Source of the DNA: Streptomyces sp. NBC_00659
GTDB lineage: Bacteria; Actinomycetota; Actinomycetes; Streptomycetales; Streptomycetaceae
Length of the DNA: 64,000 nucleotides
Assembly: GCF_036226925.1 (NCBI RefSeq)
Contig: NZ_CP109031.1
Coordinates: forward strand, 3,720,001 to 3,784,000
Reading direction: 5' to 3'
The number at the start of each line of letters is the position of its first letter. The stretch's first letter is position 1. The notes under the pieces are model-generated. The model was given only the letters and a program-made list of their open reading frames with translations. It had not been told where the DNA came from and searched no databases. Below, in pieces: positions 34,415 through 42,620 of this stretch. The translations under genes and the position numbers were made by a program.

Positions 34415-34897
34415 GTCGATTCCTTCGCCGCTCCACAGCCATTACGTCATGTTCCCTCACCGCGCTCCTCACCCCGAAGCGGAATGGCAGGTTTGCGAAA
34501 TACCCCTCATACCGAGGGGAATCGCAGCTACCCCGTAAAGGGTCGCCCGACCTCTCACAGCGAGGACTGCAGGCCTGCATTACCTTCACGAACGCAACCA
34601 TGGCAACACGAACCCGAAGCGCTGATCAACCGTCAAAGCTCGCTCACACGAAGGATCTTGACGATACGTCAGGTGTGACGTTCACCACCTCGCGAAAGGG
34701 TTGTACGGAAAGAAGCGGCAATTGAATAACACCTCCCGTCACGCCTACGACCTTCCCGGTCCTTTAACTCGGCTTCGGCTGTGGTGAGTTGGTAGGGTCA
34801 CCGTCATTCATTGACGTTTCCACGTATACCCGTGCCGGATCCTGCCCGCGCGATTTCAGCGGAGCTCATCCCACTTCTCACGCGAGGAAATCCCCTT
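34415..34897. other. Lower-GC intergenic region before the ALF-repeat gene
   Basis: I see no gene in these 480 bp. The region is AT-richer than average and probably carries the promoter of the ALF-repeat gene. GAGGAAA lies about nine bases before the chosen start of that gene. Confidence 0.4.
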
Positions 34898-37800
34898 ATG
34901 CAGACAGTTTTCTGGAGCAGGCGCCGCGTGCTCGGTGCGCTCGCCGCCGCGACCGCCGTCGCGGCCACTCCTTCGGTCCTGATACCGGCCACCGCCGCTG
35001 CCACCGAAGGCACCGCACCCGACCCGGTACCGCTGCCGGACACCGAGCGCGCCAAGGTCGTCAGGGCGTGGCTGACCGGTGGCAAGGGCGTCAAGGCCGC
35101 CGCCGCCGAGGCCCTCCAGGGGTCGGACGCCGACATCCAGACCTTCCTCGCCGAGACGCTGCCGAGGCAGACCGTGGAGGACAACCGGGTCGCGATCGTC
35201 CGCAGCCTGGACCGTGCGGGCAAGGGCCTGCGCCGGGAGGCCGCCGCCGCCCTCGACAACGGCGACGCCGCGATCGCCGCGTTCCTGAAGAACGGCTTCG
35301 GACCGGCCATCCTCGAAGACCTCCGGGTCGCCACCACCACCGTCTCGTCCACCGGCGGCAAGGCGGTGGTGCGCAGCGCCAACACCGCCCTCGACACCGC
35401 CACCGGACCGGCTCTCACCACTTTCCTCACCGACAAGCAGTACGACTCGCGCCTGGAGGACACCCGGGTCCAGGTCGGCACCATGCTGATGACCGGTGGT
35501 CCGGAGGTGCAGAAGTACGCGAGCCGTGCGCTCGACGGCGCCGCGACCGATGTGGAGTGGTTCATCGAGACCGGCCAGCACATCGCGCGCGCCCGTGACC
35601 AGGAGTCGGCGACCATCGAGGAGCTGGTGGCCCTCGTCGAGCGCGAGGGCAAGCGCGCCGAAAGCGAGACCAACCTGGCCGTGGAGGCCTCGGCCCGCGC
35701 CGAGACCGCCGCCGGGAAGGCCAAGGAAGCCGCCCAGAAGGCCGCCGCCGAGGCGACCGCTGCCCAGAACGATGTGCAGAAGTCGGGGGCGGCGGCCCGT
35801 AAGGCGGCGGGTGCGGCGAAGGGCGCGGCGGACGCCGCACGCAACGCCATCAACGCCTCCAATGCCGCGGTGAGTGCGTCCCGCCGCGCCTCCTGGGCGG
35901 CCACCGGCGCCGCTCAGGCCGCCTCGAAGGCGGGCAGTGCCGCGTCCCGTGCCTACAGGGCCGCGATAGCCGCCTCCAAGGACGCGGGCAAGACGGAGGA
36001 GGCCAAGAACGCCGCGGTCGCCGCCAGGAACGCGGCCGGCAAGGCCCGTAGCGCCGCCAAGGCCGCCGACAAGGCCGCCATCGCCGGTGATGCGGCCGCG
36101 GCCGCCGGCAGGACCGCCGCCTCCGCCGCACGCAACGCGGCCGCCGCCGCCACAGCCGCCGCCCAGGCCGCCGTCGCCGCCGGTGTCGCCCAGGCGGAGG
36201 CCGCCGAGGCCAAGCGCCAGGCCGCCATCGCCACGGCTGCCGCCAACCGTGCCACCAACGCGGCCTCCACCGCCCAGACCCTGGCCAGCACCGCCGCCGC
36301 CGCGGCCCGTACCGCCCGCGACGCCGCCAACTCCGCCGCCGACCACGCCGACAAGGCGGCAGCCGCCGCCGACGAGGCCGTGAAGTACGCGGGCCAGGCC
36401 ATCGACTACGCCAACAAGTCGACCGCGCACGCCGATGAGGCCGTGAAGGCCGCGAACGTCGCCACCAAGGCCGTCAGCGACGCCATCGAGGTGGAGAAGA
36501 ACGCCCGCGCGGCCGAGGCCCAGATCCTGGAGCAGGACAAGCAGCAGGCGATGGAGGAAGCACAACTGCTCGCCTCCATCGAGGCGAACGACCTGTCCGA
36601 CGTCCGCGACAAGCGGCTCATGGCGGAGCGCACCACCCAGGAGATCAAGGACCTCACCACCCGGGCCGAACAGGCCCTGTACTCCGGCGACATGGCTCTC
36701 GCCGCGACCCTGGGGCGCAGGGCCGCGACCGGCCTGATCGACGCCCGGGGCGCCTGGACCCGGCAGGCCGCCCAGCACGCCCTGGCGGGCTCCGACGACG
36801 ACATCTTCGCCTGGATCGACCTCGACCGGGCCATCGCCCAAGGCCAGGACGACCGCGAGACCACCCTCCATGTGGCGACGATCGCCGCACCGAAGATCGC
36901 CCAGGCCGCCCAGCTCGCCCTGGCGAGTTCCAGCTCCACGGCCATCGGCGACTTCCTCACCAGCGGCATGAAGAATGCCTCCGACGAGGATCTGCGCGTC
37001 GCGATCGGCAAGATCCTCCACGATGGCGCGGGCAAGGCCGTCACCAAGGCCGCCAACGATGCGCTCGACAAGAACACCAGCGACTCCCTCAACGACTTCT
37101 TCGACCACGACTACCCGCTGGCGCAGGAGGAGGACGACCAGGTCGCCGCCGGCCAGCTCATCGCCACCGCCGGCGCCATCACCAAGGCCTACGCCGAGGT
37201 CGCCCTCGAGGGCCCGGCGTGGATGCTCCGCAACTTCATCACCGTGGTCCAGTTCCTGACGGCCCAGCTCGACCACGACACCGCCACCCATGTCGCCGCG
37301 ATCCGCGGTGCCATCGCCGCCGCCGCGAAGATCGCCGAGAAGGCGCAGGAGAACGCCGCGCTGGCGACCCAGGCCTCCTGGGAGGCCCGTAACAACGCCG
37401 CCAAGGCCCAGGAATGGGCGGACAAGGCGATCGCCTCGGCCGCCAAGGCCGAGGATTACGCGGACGAGGCGCGAGCGAACGCGGACGCCGCCGACAAGTC
37501 GGCCGCTGACGCCCAGGCTTCCGCCGACACCGCGAAGGCGGCTGCCGCGACCGCCCGTGGCGCGGCCCGCACGGCCAACTACTCGGCCAACAAGGCCATA
37601 GACTCCGCGCGTTCCGCCCTCAAGTCCTCCGCCGACGCCCAGGCTTCGGCCAACGCCGCCCGTGCCGCCAAGCTCGCCGCGCAGGCGGACGCGAAGGAGG
37701 CCGCCGCCGCGTACTCCGAGGCCAAGCAGATCGTCGTCCAGAAGCATATGGCCGAAATAGCCACCAAGGCCAAGCTGGCCGCCATGGAGGCCGAGGACAA

Positions 37801-38281
37801 CCTCAGGAACGGGAATAACCCCGCCGACAACAACCGGAACAACCAGGTCAACCCCAACGGCACCAAGGACCCCGCCGACTCCGACGAGTGGTGGAACGAC
37901 GCCCAGTTCTACGCCGACGCGGCCAACGCGGTCAGCATCGGCGCCGGCTTCCTGGCCGCCGGCTGCACTCTCGCAGGCTTCGTCTTCCCGCCGGCCTTCG
38001 CCGCGGCCGGGTTCTTCGCCGGTATCTCCGTGGGTGCGAGCGCCATCGGCACTGTCTTCACCGGCATCGAACACGGCTTCACCAGCAGCGAGTTCGCCTG
38101 GTCCGCCGCCGGCACCGGCCTGAACCTGGTCACCTACGGCCTGTCCAAGACGCTGAGCGCAGCCGCAAAGCCCACTGCCAATCTCGTCAAGCCCGTCGCG
38201 GGCAAGATCGCCGGCGTTGTCGAGGACGGGGCCTCCGCCATCACCAGAGGACTCAGTGATGTCTTCGGACTGGCCTCCTGA
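34898..38281 (+). CDS. Exported ALF-repeat protein with alanine-rich coiled coils
   Basis: A 1127-residue exported protein. The signal is Tat-like (SRRRVLGALAAATAVAATP). Seven ALF-type repeats (pattern AL-x-GSD-xx-I-xx-FL) are visible: four in about residues 50-250 (for example ALQGSDADIQTFL, ALDNGDAAIAAFL) and three in about 620-770 (ALAGSDDDIFAWI, ALASSSSTAIGDFL, ALDKNTSDSLNDFF). They alternate with Ala/Lys-rich helical segments (about 260-560 and 790-960) likely to form long coiled coils. An Asn-rich hinge (NPADNNRNN) precedes a hydrophobic, glycine-rich tail of about 150 residues. ALF repeats are known from actinobacterial polymorphic-toxin-like proteins. It precedes the nuclease-domain gene by 138 bp, so it may act as its delivery or partner protein. 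Confidence 0.8.
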   Translation: MQTVFWSRRRVLGALAAATAVAATPSVLIPATAAATEGTAPDPVPLPDTERAKVVRAWLTGGKGVKAAAAEALQGSDADIQTFLAETLPRQTVEDNRVAIVRSLDRAGKGLRREAAAALDNGDAAIAAFLKNGFGPAILEDLRVATTTVSSTGGKAVVRSANTALDTATGPALTTFLTDKQYDSRLEDTRVQVGTMLMTGGPEVQKYASRALDGAATDVEWFIETGQHIARARDQESATIEELVALVEREGKRAESETNLAVEASARAETAAGKAKEAAQKAAAEATAAQNDVQKSGAAARKAAGAAKGAADAARNAINASNAAVSASRRASWAATGAAQAASKAGSAASRAYRAAIAASKDAGKTEEAKNAAVAARNAAGKARSAAKAADKAAIAGDAAAAAGRTAASAARNAAAAATAAAQAAVAAGVAQAEAAEAKRQAAIATAAANRATNAASTAQTLASTAAAAARTARDAANSAADHADKAAAAADEAVKYAGQAIDYANKSTAHADEAVKAANVATKAVSDAIEVEKNARAAEAQILEQDKQQAMEEAQLLASIEANDLSDVRDKRLMAERTTQEIKDLTTRAEQALYSGDMALAATLGRRAATGLIDARGAWTRQAAQHALAGSDDDIFAWIDLDRAIAQGQDDRETTLHVATIAAPKIAQAAQLALASSSSTAIGDFLTSGMKNASDEDLRVAIGKILHDGAGKAVTKAANDALDKNTSDSLNDFFDHDYPLAQEEDDQVAAGQLIATAGAITKAYAEVALEGPAWMLRNFITVVQFLTAQLDHDTATHVAAIRGAIAAAAKIAEKAQENAALATQASWEARNNAAKAQEWADKAIASAAKAEDYADEARANADAADKSAADAQASADTAKAAAATARGAARTANYSANKAIDSARSALKSSADAQASANAARAAKLAAQADAKEAAAAYSEAKQIVVQKHMAEIATKAKLAAMEAEDNLRNGNNPADNNRNNQVNPNGTKDPADSDEWWNDAQFYADAANAVSIGAGFLAAGCTLAGFVFPPAFAAAGFFAGISVGASAIGTVFTGIEHGFTSSEFAWSAAGTGLNLVTYGLSKTLSAAAKPTANLVKPVAGKIAGVVEDGASAITRGLSDVFGLAS

Positions 38282-38344
38282 CGAGTGCGTCCCCTTCGTC
38301 CGGCCCTGACGCGGTAGAGCGCGGGCCGCCCACCGCCGCCGTTC

Positions 38345-38374
38345 GGGGGGGCACTGCATGTCCGGTGCCCCCCC
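38345..38374 (+). terminator. Hairpin between the ALF and nuclease-toxin genes
   Basis: GGGGGGGCAC (38345-38354) pairs with GTGCCCCCCC (38365-38374). No T run follows, so it may only attenuate transcription or stabilise the upstream message. Confidence 0.45.
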
Positions 38375-38419
38375 CTCCCTCCCCCAAGACAGCAAACAAG
38401 GAAGAGAGATCTGACGTAC

Positions 38420-40414
38420 ATGCATGAGATACGCCCCAGAGGCGCGGCTCGAATACGGGCCCGGTCGACCGTACTGGCCGTACTGACCGCGGTGACGCTG
38501 GGACTCACCACGGCGGGTACGGCCACGGCACAGCAGACCGCGGACGAGAAGCCGCGGCAGGTGGGGAGGGTGGACCTGACCGCCGCTCCCGCCCCCGCCA
38601 CCGTGACCAGCACCTTCCCCAAGCAGTCCGGGGAACGCTGTGAGGCCACGAAGGCAGGCTCGAAGGAGCGCAGGGCGGGCGCCGTCAAGGCGTGCGTGAG
38701 CACCAGCCCCATCCTGGCTCCGCGTACCACGGCACAGCCGAAGAGCCTTGCCGCCACTGCCACTGCCACTGCTGCCACCGCCGCCAGCTGCTCCCTCACC
38801 AGCTCCGGCAACTACTCCTACGAGCGCTTCAGTTACTGCGTGACCGGGATAAACGTCCTCTACATCCTGCGCGACAGCAACGGCGCGGAGCTCGGGCGCG
38901 GCACCCTGGAGATCTCCACCAGCGCGTCACTGCCCGCGAGCGGCACGACGTGGAGCGAGCACGTCACCGTGACGATGACCTCCGCGATCGGCGAGGTCAC
39001 CGCCCTCAACGCCAAGTTCCGCGCCTCCTGCGGCACCGGCTGCACGGCGACGACGACCTCGCCCTGGTACAACAACAACGACCTGGTCCTGGGGAAGAGC
39101 CTCAACGGCGACGTCAAGTACTCCTCGTCCCCGGCGGCGGGCGGCGTCGCGGAGTTCCTCACCTCGTACAAGATGTACGTGACCTCCCCGGGCGCCACGG
39201 CCATCGACCCGAACGCCTCGTGGGACAACCCGCGCAAGATCCGCTGTGACAACGCGGTCGGGGGCACCTCGGCGGCGGGCTGTGTCATCCCCTCGATCAC
39301 GCCCGTCGTACCGATGAGCGCGCAGGCCTCCGACGCCGGCGGCGCCGTGGCCGCCTACGCGTGGGCGCAACAGAACCTCGACGGCGCCTGGGGGAAGAAG
39401 AGCAGCCCCCTGACCCGGTCGACGAGCGGCGTGGCCAACCGCACCGCCAGCACGTGCGGCGGCTTCACGGCCCAGACGGAGATCGTCGAGAACGACTCCT
39501 GCGGCGACTTCCCCTTCGGCGAGGCGAAGGAAGGCGGTGCCGCCGGCGCGCAGTGCGCCCAGGTGATCCCCAACCTCGGCAACGGCGAATGGGACGCCTA
39601 CGTCCTGAACGACGCCCATGTCCTGGACCGCGCCGCACCCTGCGTACAGGCCCATGTCACGCCCGCCGAGAAGCAGTTCGCCGACAACCAGCTCGCCGAC
39701 GGCTTCAAGAACCAGCGGGTGATCGACGCCGACCAGTTCGAGCTGACGTTCTCGTTGCCGGACGCCGGCCCGCAGGCCAGCTGCCTGAACGACCCCCGGC
39801 CGATCAACTCGATTCCCAATCCCAACGGCGGCGGCTGGTTCTGGAACACCACCGAACCGGTTCCCCACGTCAACAAGACGGTCAGCCTGCCCAGCCCGCC
39901 CAGCCCGCCCGACACGCCCTACCCGGCCGGAGAGCGGCCGACCCGGGCGCAGGCATGCCTGACCCGGCAGACCGAGGAGGGGACCGGAACCAGCGATCCC
40001 ATCACCGGCTGGGAGGACGCGGAGGAGTTCAAGGCGAACAACGGCCTCACCTACCAGCTGGCCCGGTGTCATCTCATCGCGAACATCCTCGGCGGAAAGG
40101 GCACGAGTGAGCTCACTCGGTTCAACCTCGTCCCCTGCTGGCAGTCCGGGATGAACACGGGCAAGCCCAGCATGCGGACCTACGAGCTCATTGCGCAGAA
40201 ACTGGTCCAGGGCACCACCCCCGGTCTCGGAACGAGCGACGCGATCTTCTACCAGGTGACACCCGTCTACAATGACCCGGAAAGCACCATCCCGGTGGGC
40301 GTCACGATGAACGCCCATATCGAACGGGCGGACGGGACAACCGAGGACCTCTTCCCCGACGTCTACGTCACCAACACCTATCGGAACACCGGGTTGTACA
40401 ACCTCGGTAACTGA
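38420..40414 (+). CDS. Secreted polymorphic toxin-like protein with two nuclease domains
   Basis: A 664-residue secreted protein (signal STVLAVLTAVTLGLTTAG, ATA cleavage). The N-terminal half is a cysteine-containing beta-rich region. Residues about 340-430 resemble the NucA/NucB DNase domain (CGDFPFGEAKEGG, then DNQLADGFKNQRVIDADQF). Residues about 510-664 match the DNA/RNA non-specific endonuclease family: YQLARCHLIANILGG, FNLVPCWQSGMN, SMRTYE, FYQVTPVYND and PVGVTMNAHIE. The His in ARCHL and the Asn after it are the likely catalytic residues. The C-terminal nuclease followed after 31 bp by a small cytoplasmic protein gene is a classic toxin-immunity arrangement. The NucA/NucB assignment is less certain than the C-terminal one. 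Confidence 0.8.
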   Translation: MHEIRPRGAARIRARSTVLAVLTAVTLGLTTAGTATAQQTADEKPRQVGRVDLTAAPAPATVTSTFPKQSGERCEATKAGSKERRAGAVKACVSTSPILAPRTTAQPKSLAATATATAATAASCSLTSSGNYSYERFSYCVTGINVLYILRDSNGAELGRGTLEISTSASLPASGTTWSEHVTVTMTSAIGEVTALNAKFRASCGTGCTATTTSPWYNNNDLVLGKSLNGDVKYSSSPAAGGVAEFLTSYKMYVTSPGATAIDPNASWDNPRKIRCDNAVGGTSAAGCVIPSITPVVPMSAQASDAGGAVAAYAWAQQNLDGAWGKKSSPLTRSTSGVANRTASTCGGFTAQTEIVENDSCGDFPFGEAKEGGAAGAQCAQVIPNLGNGEWDAYVLNDAHVLDRAAPCVQAHVTPAEKQFADNQLADGFKNQRVIDADQFELTFSLPDAGPQASCLNDPRPINSIPNPNGGGWFWNTTEPVPHVNKTVSLPSPPSPPDTPYPAGERPTRAQACLTRQTEEGTGTSDPITGWEDAEEFKANNGLTYQLARCHLIANILGGKGTSELTRFNLVPCWQSGMNTGKPSMRTYELIAQKLVQGTTPGLGTSDAIFYQVTPVYNDPESTIPVGVTMNAHIERADGTTEDLFPDVYVTNTYRNTGLYNLGN

Positions 40415-40445
40415 TCCCGCCCAGTTCGCGCCAACGGGAGCCGGC

Positions 40446-41489
40446 ATGAGTTTCACCACCCCACCGCGGCCGTTCGACATCACCGCGCTCTTCCCTCAGC
40501 TGGCCCCGCTGGCGCGCACGGCGACCCGGTTGCACCCGCGCCCCGGGTCTCCGACCGTGCACGACAGTTCCGTCGGCGGGCCGCTCCTGTGGCCCGCCGA
40601 TGAGATGTGGCCGTACTGCGGCGAGCCGCACGACAGTCGCGCGGCGCCGGTGGTCCACTCACCGGACGACATCCGGCTCCTCCGCCGAAACCGCGTGGAA
40701 GCGACCGAGCGGCTGCGTCACGACCCTCAGGCACCCGAGTGGACCCCCGAGGAACTGGCGGCCTGGGAGCGGATCAACGTGGGCCGCCCGTGGTTCGACG
40801 GCCCGATCCCCCTCCTCCCCGTCGCCCAGCTCTACGCTCGTGACGTCCTCTTCCCGTGCCCGCCCGGCACGGACCTCCTCCAGGTCCTCTGGTGTCCCTT
40901 CGACCACGGGGAACACGCCCACCCCAGGACCGCACTCTTCTGGCGCTCCTCCGCCACCGTGACCGACGTCCTCGACGCACCGCCCGAGCCGCCGATCGTC
41001 CAGCTCGACTACTACCTCCCTGAGCCGTGCCTGTTCTCACCGGAGCAGGTCACCGACTTCCCCAACCCCTTGGAGCTGGACAAGGAGCTTCGGGACCAAC
41101 TGGCCGACATGAGCCGCTGGGAGACGGTCGACCCCGCGCGGTACAACACGTACGCGGACGACCCGGGCGAGCTCTACCTGAACAACCTCTCCACCGCCCC
41201 CGGCTGGAAGACCGGCGGCTGGACCCGCTGGAGCCCCACCGACCCCGTGCCCTGCCCCTGCCCCGAGTGCGGCACCGAGCAGGTCCCGCTCCTCACCATC
41301 GCCTCCTCGGAATGGGACGGCGGCAGCAGGACCTGGATCGCCGAGGAGGAGCGGACGAACCCGACCCCGCTTCCCCTGGGCACCCCGGCCGGCAACTTCA
41401 CCAAGATCGACATCGCCGGCGGCCACGACCTCCAGCTCCACGCCTGCCCGAAGTCCCCGGACCATCCCCACATCGAACTGGTCCAGTGA
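40446..41489 (+). CDS. DUF1963-like cytoplasmic protein, candidate immunity protein
   Basis: A 347-residue protein without signal peptide, of a family (related to DUF1963/YwqG) that is multi-copy in Streptomyces. Seen: SSVGGPLLWPADEMWPYC, LLPVAQLYARDV, LLQVLWCPFDH, GGWTRWSPTDPVPCPCPECG (a Cys cluster that may bind zinc) and the end HACPKSPDHPHIELVQ. It begins 31 bp after the stop of the nuclease gene, and a decayed second copy of the same junction follows, so I infer that it neutralises the nuclease. Neutralisation has not been shown by anything in the sequence. Confidence 0.75.
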   Translation: MSFTTPPRPFDITALFPQLAPLARTATRLHPRPGSPTVHDSSVGGPLLWPADEMWPYCGEPHDSRAAPVVHSPDDIRLLRRNRVEATERLRHDPQAPEWTPEELAAWERINVGRPWFDGPIPLLPVAQLYARDVLFPCPPGTDLLQVLWCPFDHGEHAHPRTALFWRSSATVTDVLDAPPEPPIVQLDYYLPEPCLFSPEQVTDFPNPLELDKELRDQLADMSRWETVDPARYNTYADDPGELYLNNLSTAPGWKTGGWTRWSPTDPVPCPCPECGTEQVPLLTIASSEWDGGSRTWIAEEERTNPTPLPLGTPAGNFTKIDIAGGHDLQLHACPKSPDHPHIELVQ

Positions 41490-41525
41490 GCAGACCCGCC
41501 GCCCAAGTACCGGGACGCCACTCGC

Positions 41526-41653
41526 ACGATTACCGTGGGAGTTACGTTGAGCACCGATATCGAGCGGGACGACGGATCGGTGGAGGAGCTGTTCCCCGAC
41601 GTCCACATCCCAACACCCGGGCCGACACTGGGCTGTTCAACCTCGGCAACTGA
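41526..41653 (+). pseudogene. Decayed second copy of the nuclease-toxin C-terminal tail
   Basis: Translates as VGVTLSTDIERDDGSVEELF and DVHI, matching VGVTMNAHIERADGTTEDLF and DVYV at the end of the toxin gene. A one-base deletion just after 41610 shifts the frame, after which the other frame gives DTGLFNLGN and a stop, matching NTGLYNLGN. The rest of the toxin is absent. The spacing from this stop to the next ATG is 31 bp, exactly as at the intact junction. Confidence 0.8.
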
Positions 41654-41684
41654 TCACGGCCAGTTCGTGCCATCGGGAGCCGAC

Positions 41685-41771
41685 ATGAATCCCGCCACCC
41701 CGCCGCAGCCTTTCGGCGTCACCGCGCTCTTCCCTCGACCGGCCCCGACGGCGCACACGGCACGACGGTAG
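41685..41771 (+). pseudogene. Truncated second copy of the candidate immunity gene
   Basis: Encodes 28 residues, TPPQPFGVTALFPRPAP and a short tail, matching TPPRPFDITALFPQLAP at the N-terminus of the DUF1963-like gene, then stops at 41769-41771. Homology ends where the promoter of the toxin-antitoxin pair begins, so that module or its arrival probably truncated the gene. Confidence 0.8.
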
Positions 41772-41786
41772 GATTCAAGGTAGGAT
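41767..41786 (+). promoter_or_regulatory. Direct repeats upstream of the antitoxin gene
   Basis: GGTAGGAT occurs at 41767-41774 and 41779-41786, a 12-bp period that places both copies on about the same face of the helix. Ribbon-helix-helix antitoxins often bind such repeats to repress their own operon. The second copy also overlaps the ribosome-site region. Confidence 0.45.
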
Positions 41787-41793
41787 AAGTAGC

Positions 41794-42057
41794 ATGAGTG
41801 AGCCTACCGGCAAGTACTCGATCACCATGCCGCGCGACATCGCCGAGGCCGCCAAGGCCCGCAGCGGCCCCTCCGGACTGTCCGCCTACGTCGCCGCGGC
41901 CGTCGCCCGCCAGATCGAGCGGGACAGTCTCAACGAACTCATCACGGTCGCGGAGGCCGAACACGGCCCCGTCACCGACGAAGAGATCCAGGCCCTGCGA
42001 GACCAGCTCCACCGAGCCCGGGAGCAACAGACCCGAGGCGGGGCGGACGCTGCGTGA
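41794..42057 (+). CDS. Ribbon-helix-helix-like antitoxin
   Basis: An 87-residue protein, the first gene of a toxin-antitoxin pair. The N-terminus YSITMPRDIAEAAKARSG followed by LSAYVAAAVARQIERD has the strand-helix-helix pattern of ribbon-helix-helix DNA-binding proteins; the acidic, Gln-rich C-terminus would wrap the toxin. The ATG at 41794 follows AGGATAAG. Its stop overlaps the GTG of the toxin gene as GTGA. Autoregulation through the two GGTAGGAT repeats is likely. Confidence 0.82.
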   Translation: MSEPTGKYSITMPRDIAEAAKARSGPSGLSAYVAAAVARQIERDSLNELITVAEAEHGPVTDEEIQALRDQLHRAREQQTRGGADAA

Positions 42058-42467
42058 GCCCCTCCCCCGCCGTCCCCGGCGGCACCCTGGTCCTCGACAG
42101 CGAGGGGCTGGCCAAGGCCGTCCTGCGCGACCGCACGGTCACCGGCTGGCTCGCCCTCGCCCGCGCCGAAGACCTGCGGGTGATCACTTCCGCGGCCACC
42201 CTCGTGGAAGTGATCCACCCACGGATCAATCGGCCGGCCCTGGAATGGACCCTGTCCCGCCTCGTCGTCGAACCGGTCACCGAGCCCATCGCCCGGCACG
42301 CCGCCGCCCTCCTCTCCGACACCGGCCTGCACGGCCACAAGTACGCCATCGACGCCATGGTCAGCGCCACCGCCCTCGCGGCCCCCGGTCCGGTGACGGT
42401 CCTGACCTCCGATCCGGAGGACATCATGGCGCTGTGCGACGGGCACGCCACCGTCATCAAAATCTGA
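42054..42467 (+). CDS. PIN-domain toxin (VapC-like ribonuclease)
   Basis: A 137-residue PIN-domain protein, expected to cleave RNA when freed from its antitoxin. Acidic residues at the usual places: Asp15 (LVLDSEG), Glu52 (ATLVEV), Asp100 (YAIDAMVSATA) and Asp120/Asp123 (LTSDPEDI). The GTG at 42054 overlaps the antitoxin stop, so the two are translationally coupled. The pair sits at the broken edge of the toxin-immunity duplication. Confidence 0.87.
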   Translation: MSPSPAVPGGTLVLDSEGLAKAVLRDRTVTGWLALARAEDLRVITSAATLVEVIHPRINRPALEWTLSRLVVEPVTEPIARHAAALLSDTGLHGHKYAIDAMVSATALAAPGPVTVLTSDPEDIMALCDGHATVIKI

Positions 42468-42620
42468 TTCCCGCCGGGCACACCGGCACAAGCGCCGGTC
42501 ACGCTCCGCAACGCCGTTCTCGCACCAACCGGCTGCAACGGGTGCCCCCTTCACCCACACACCCACAGGCTGCCCTCAGCTTCACCACAGCCGTCACCCA
42601 TCCGGCGCCTGCACGGTGCA

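Noticed and set aside
35000..38000. Alanine-rich parts of the ALF protein as an ice-binding or DNA-binding repeat protein
   Set aside because: The export signal, ALF repeats and hydrophobic tail do not fit a nucleoid protein, and no regular ice-binding period is visible.
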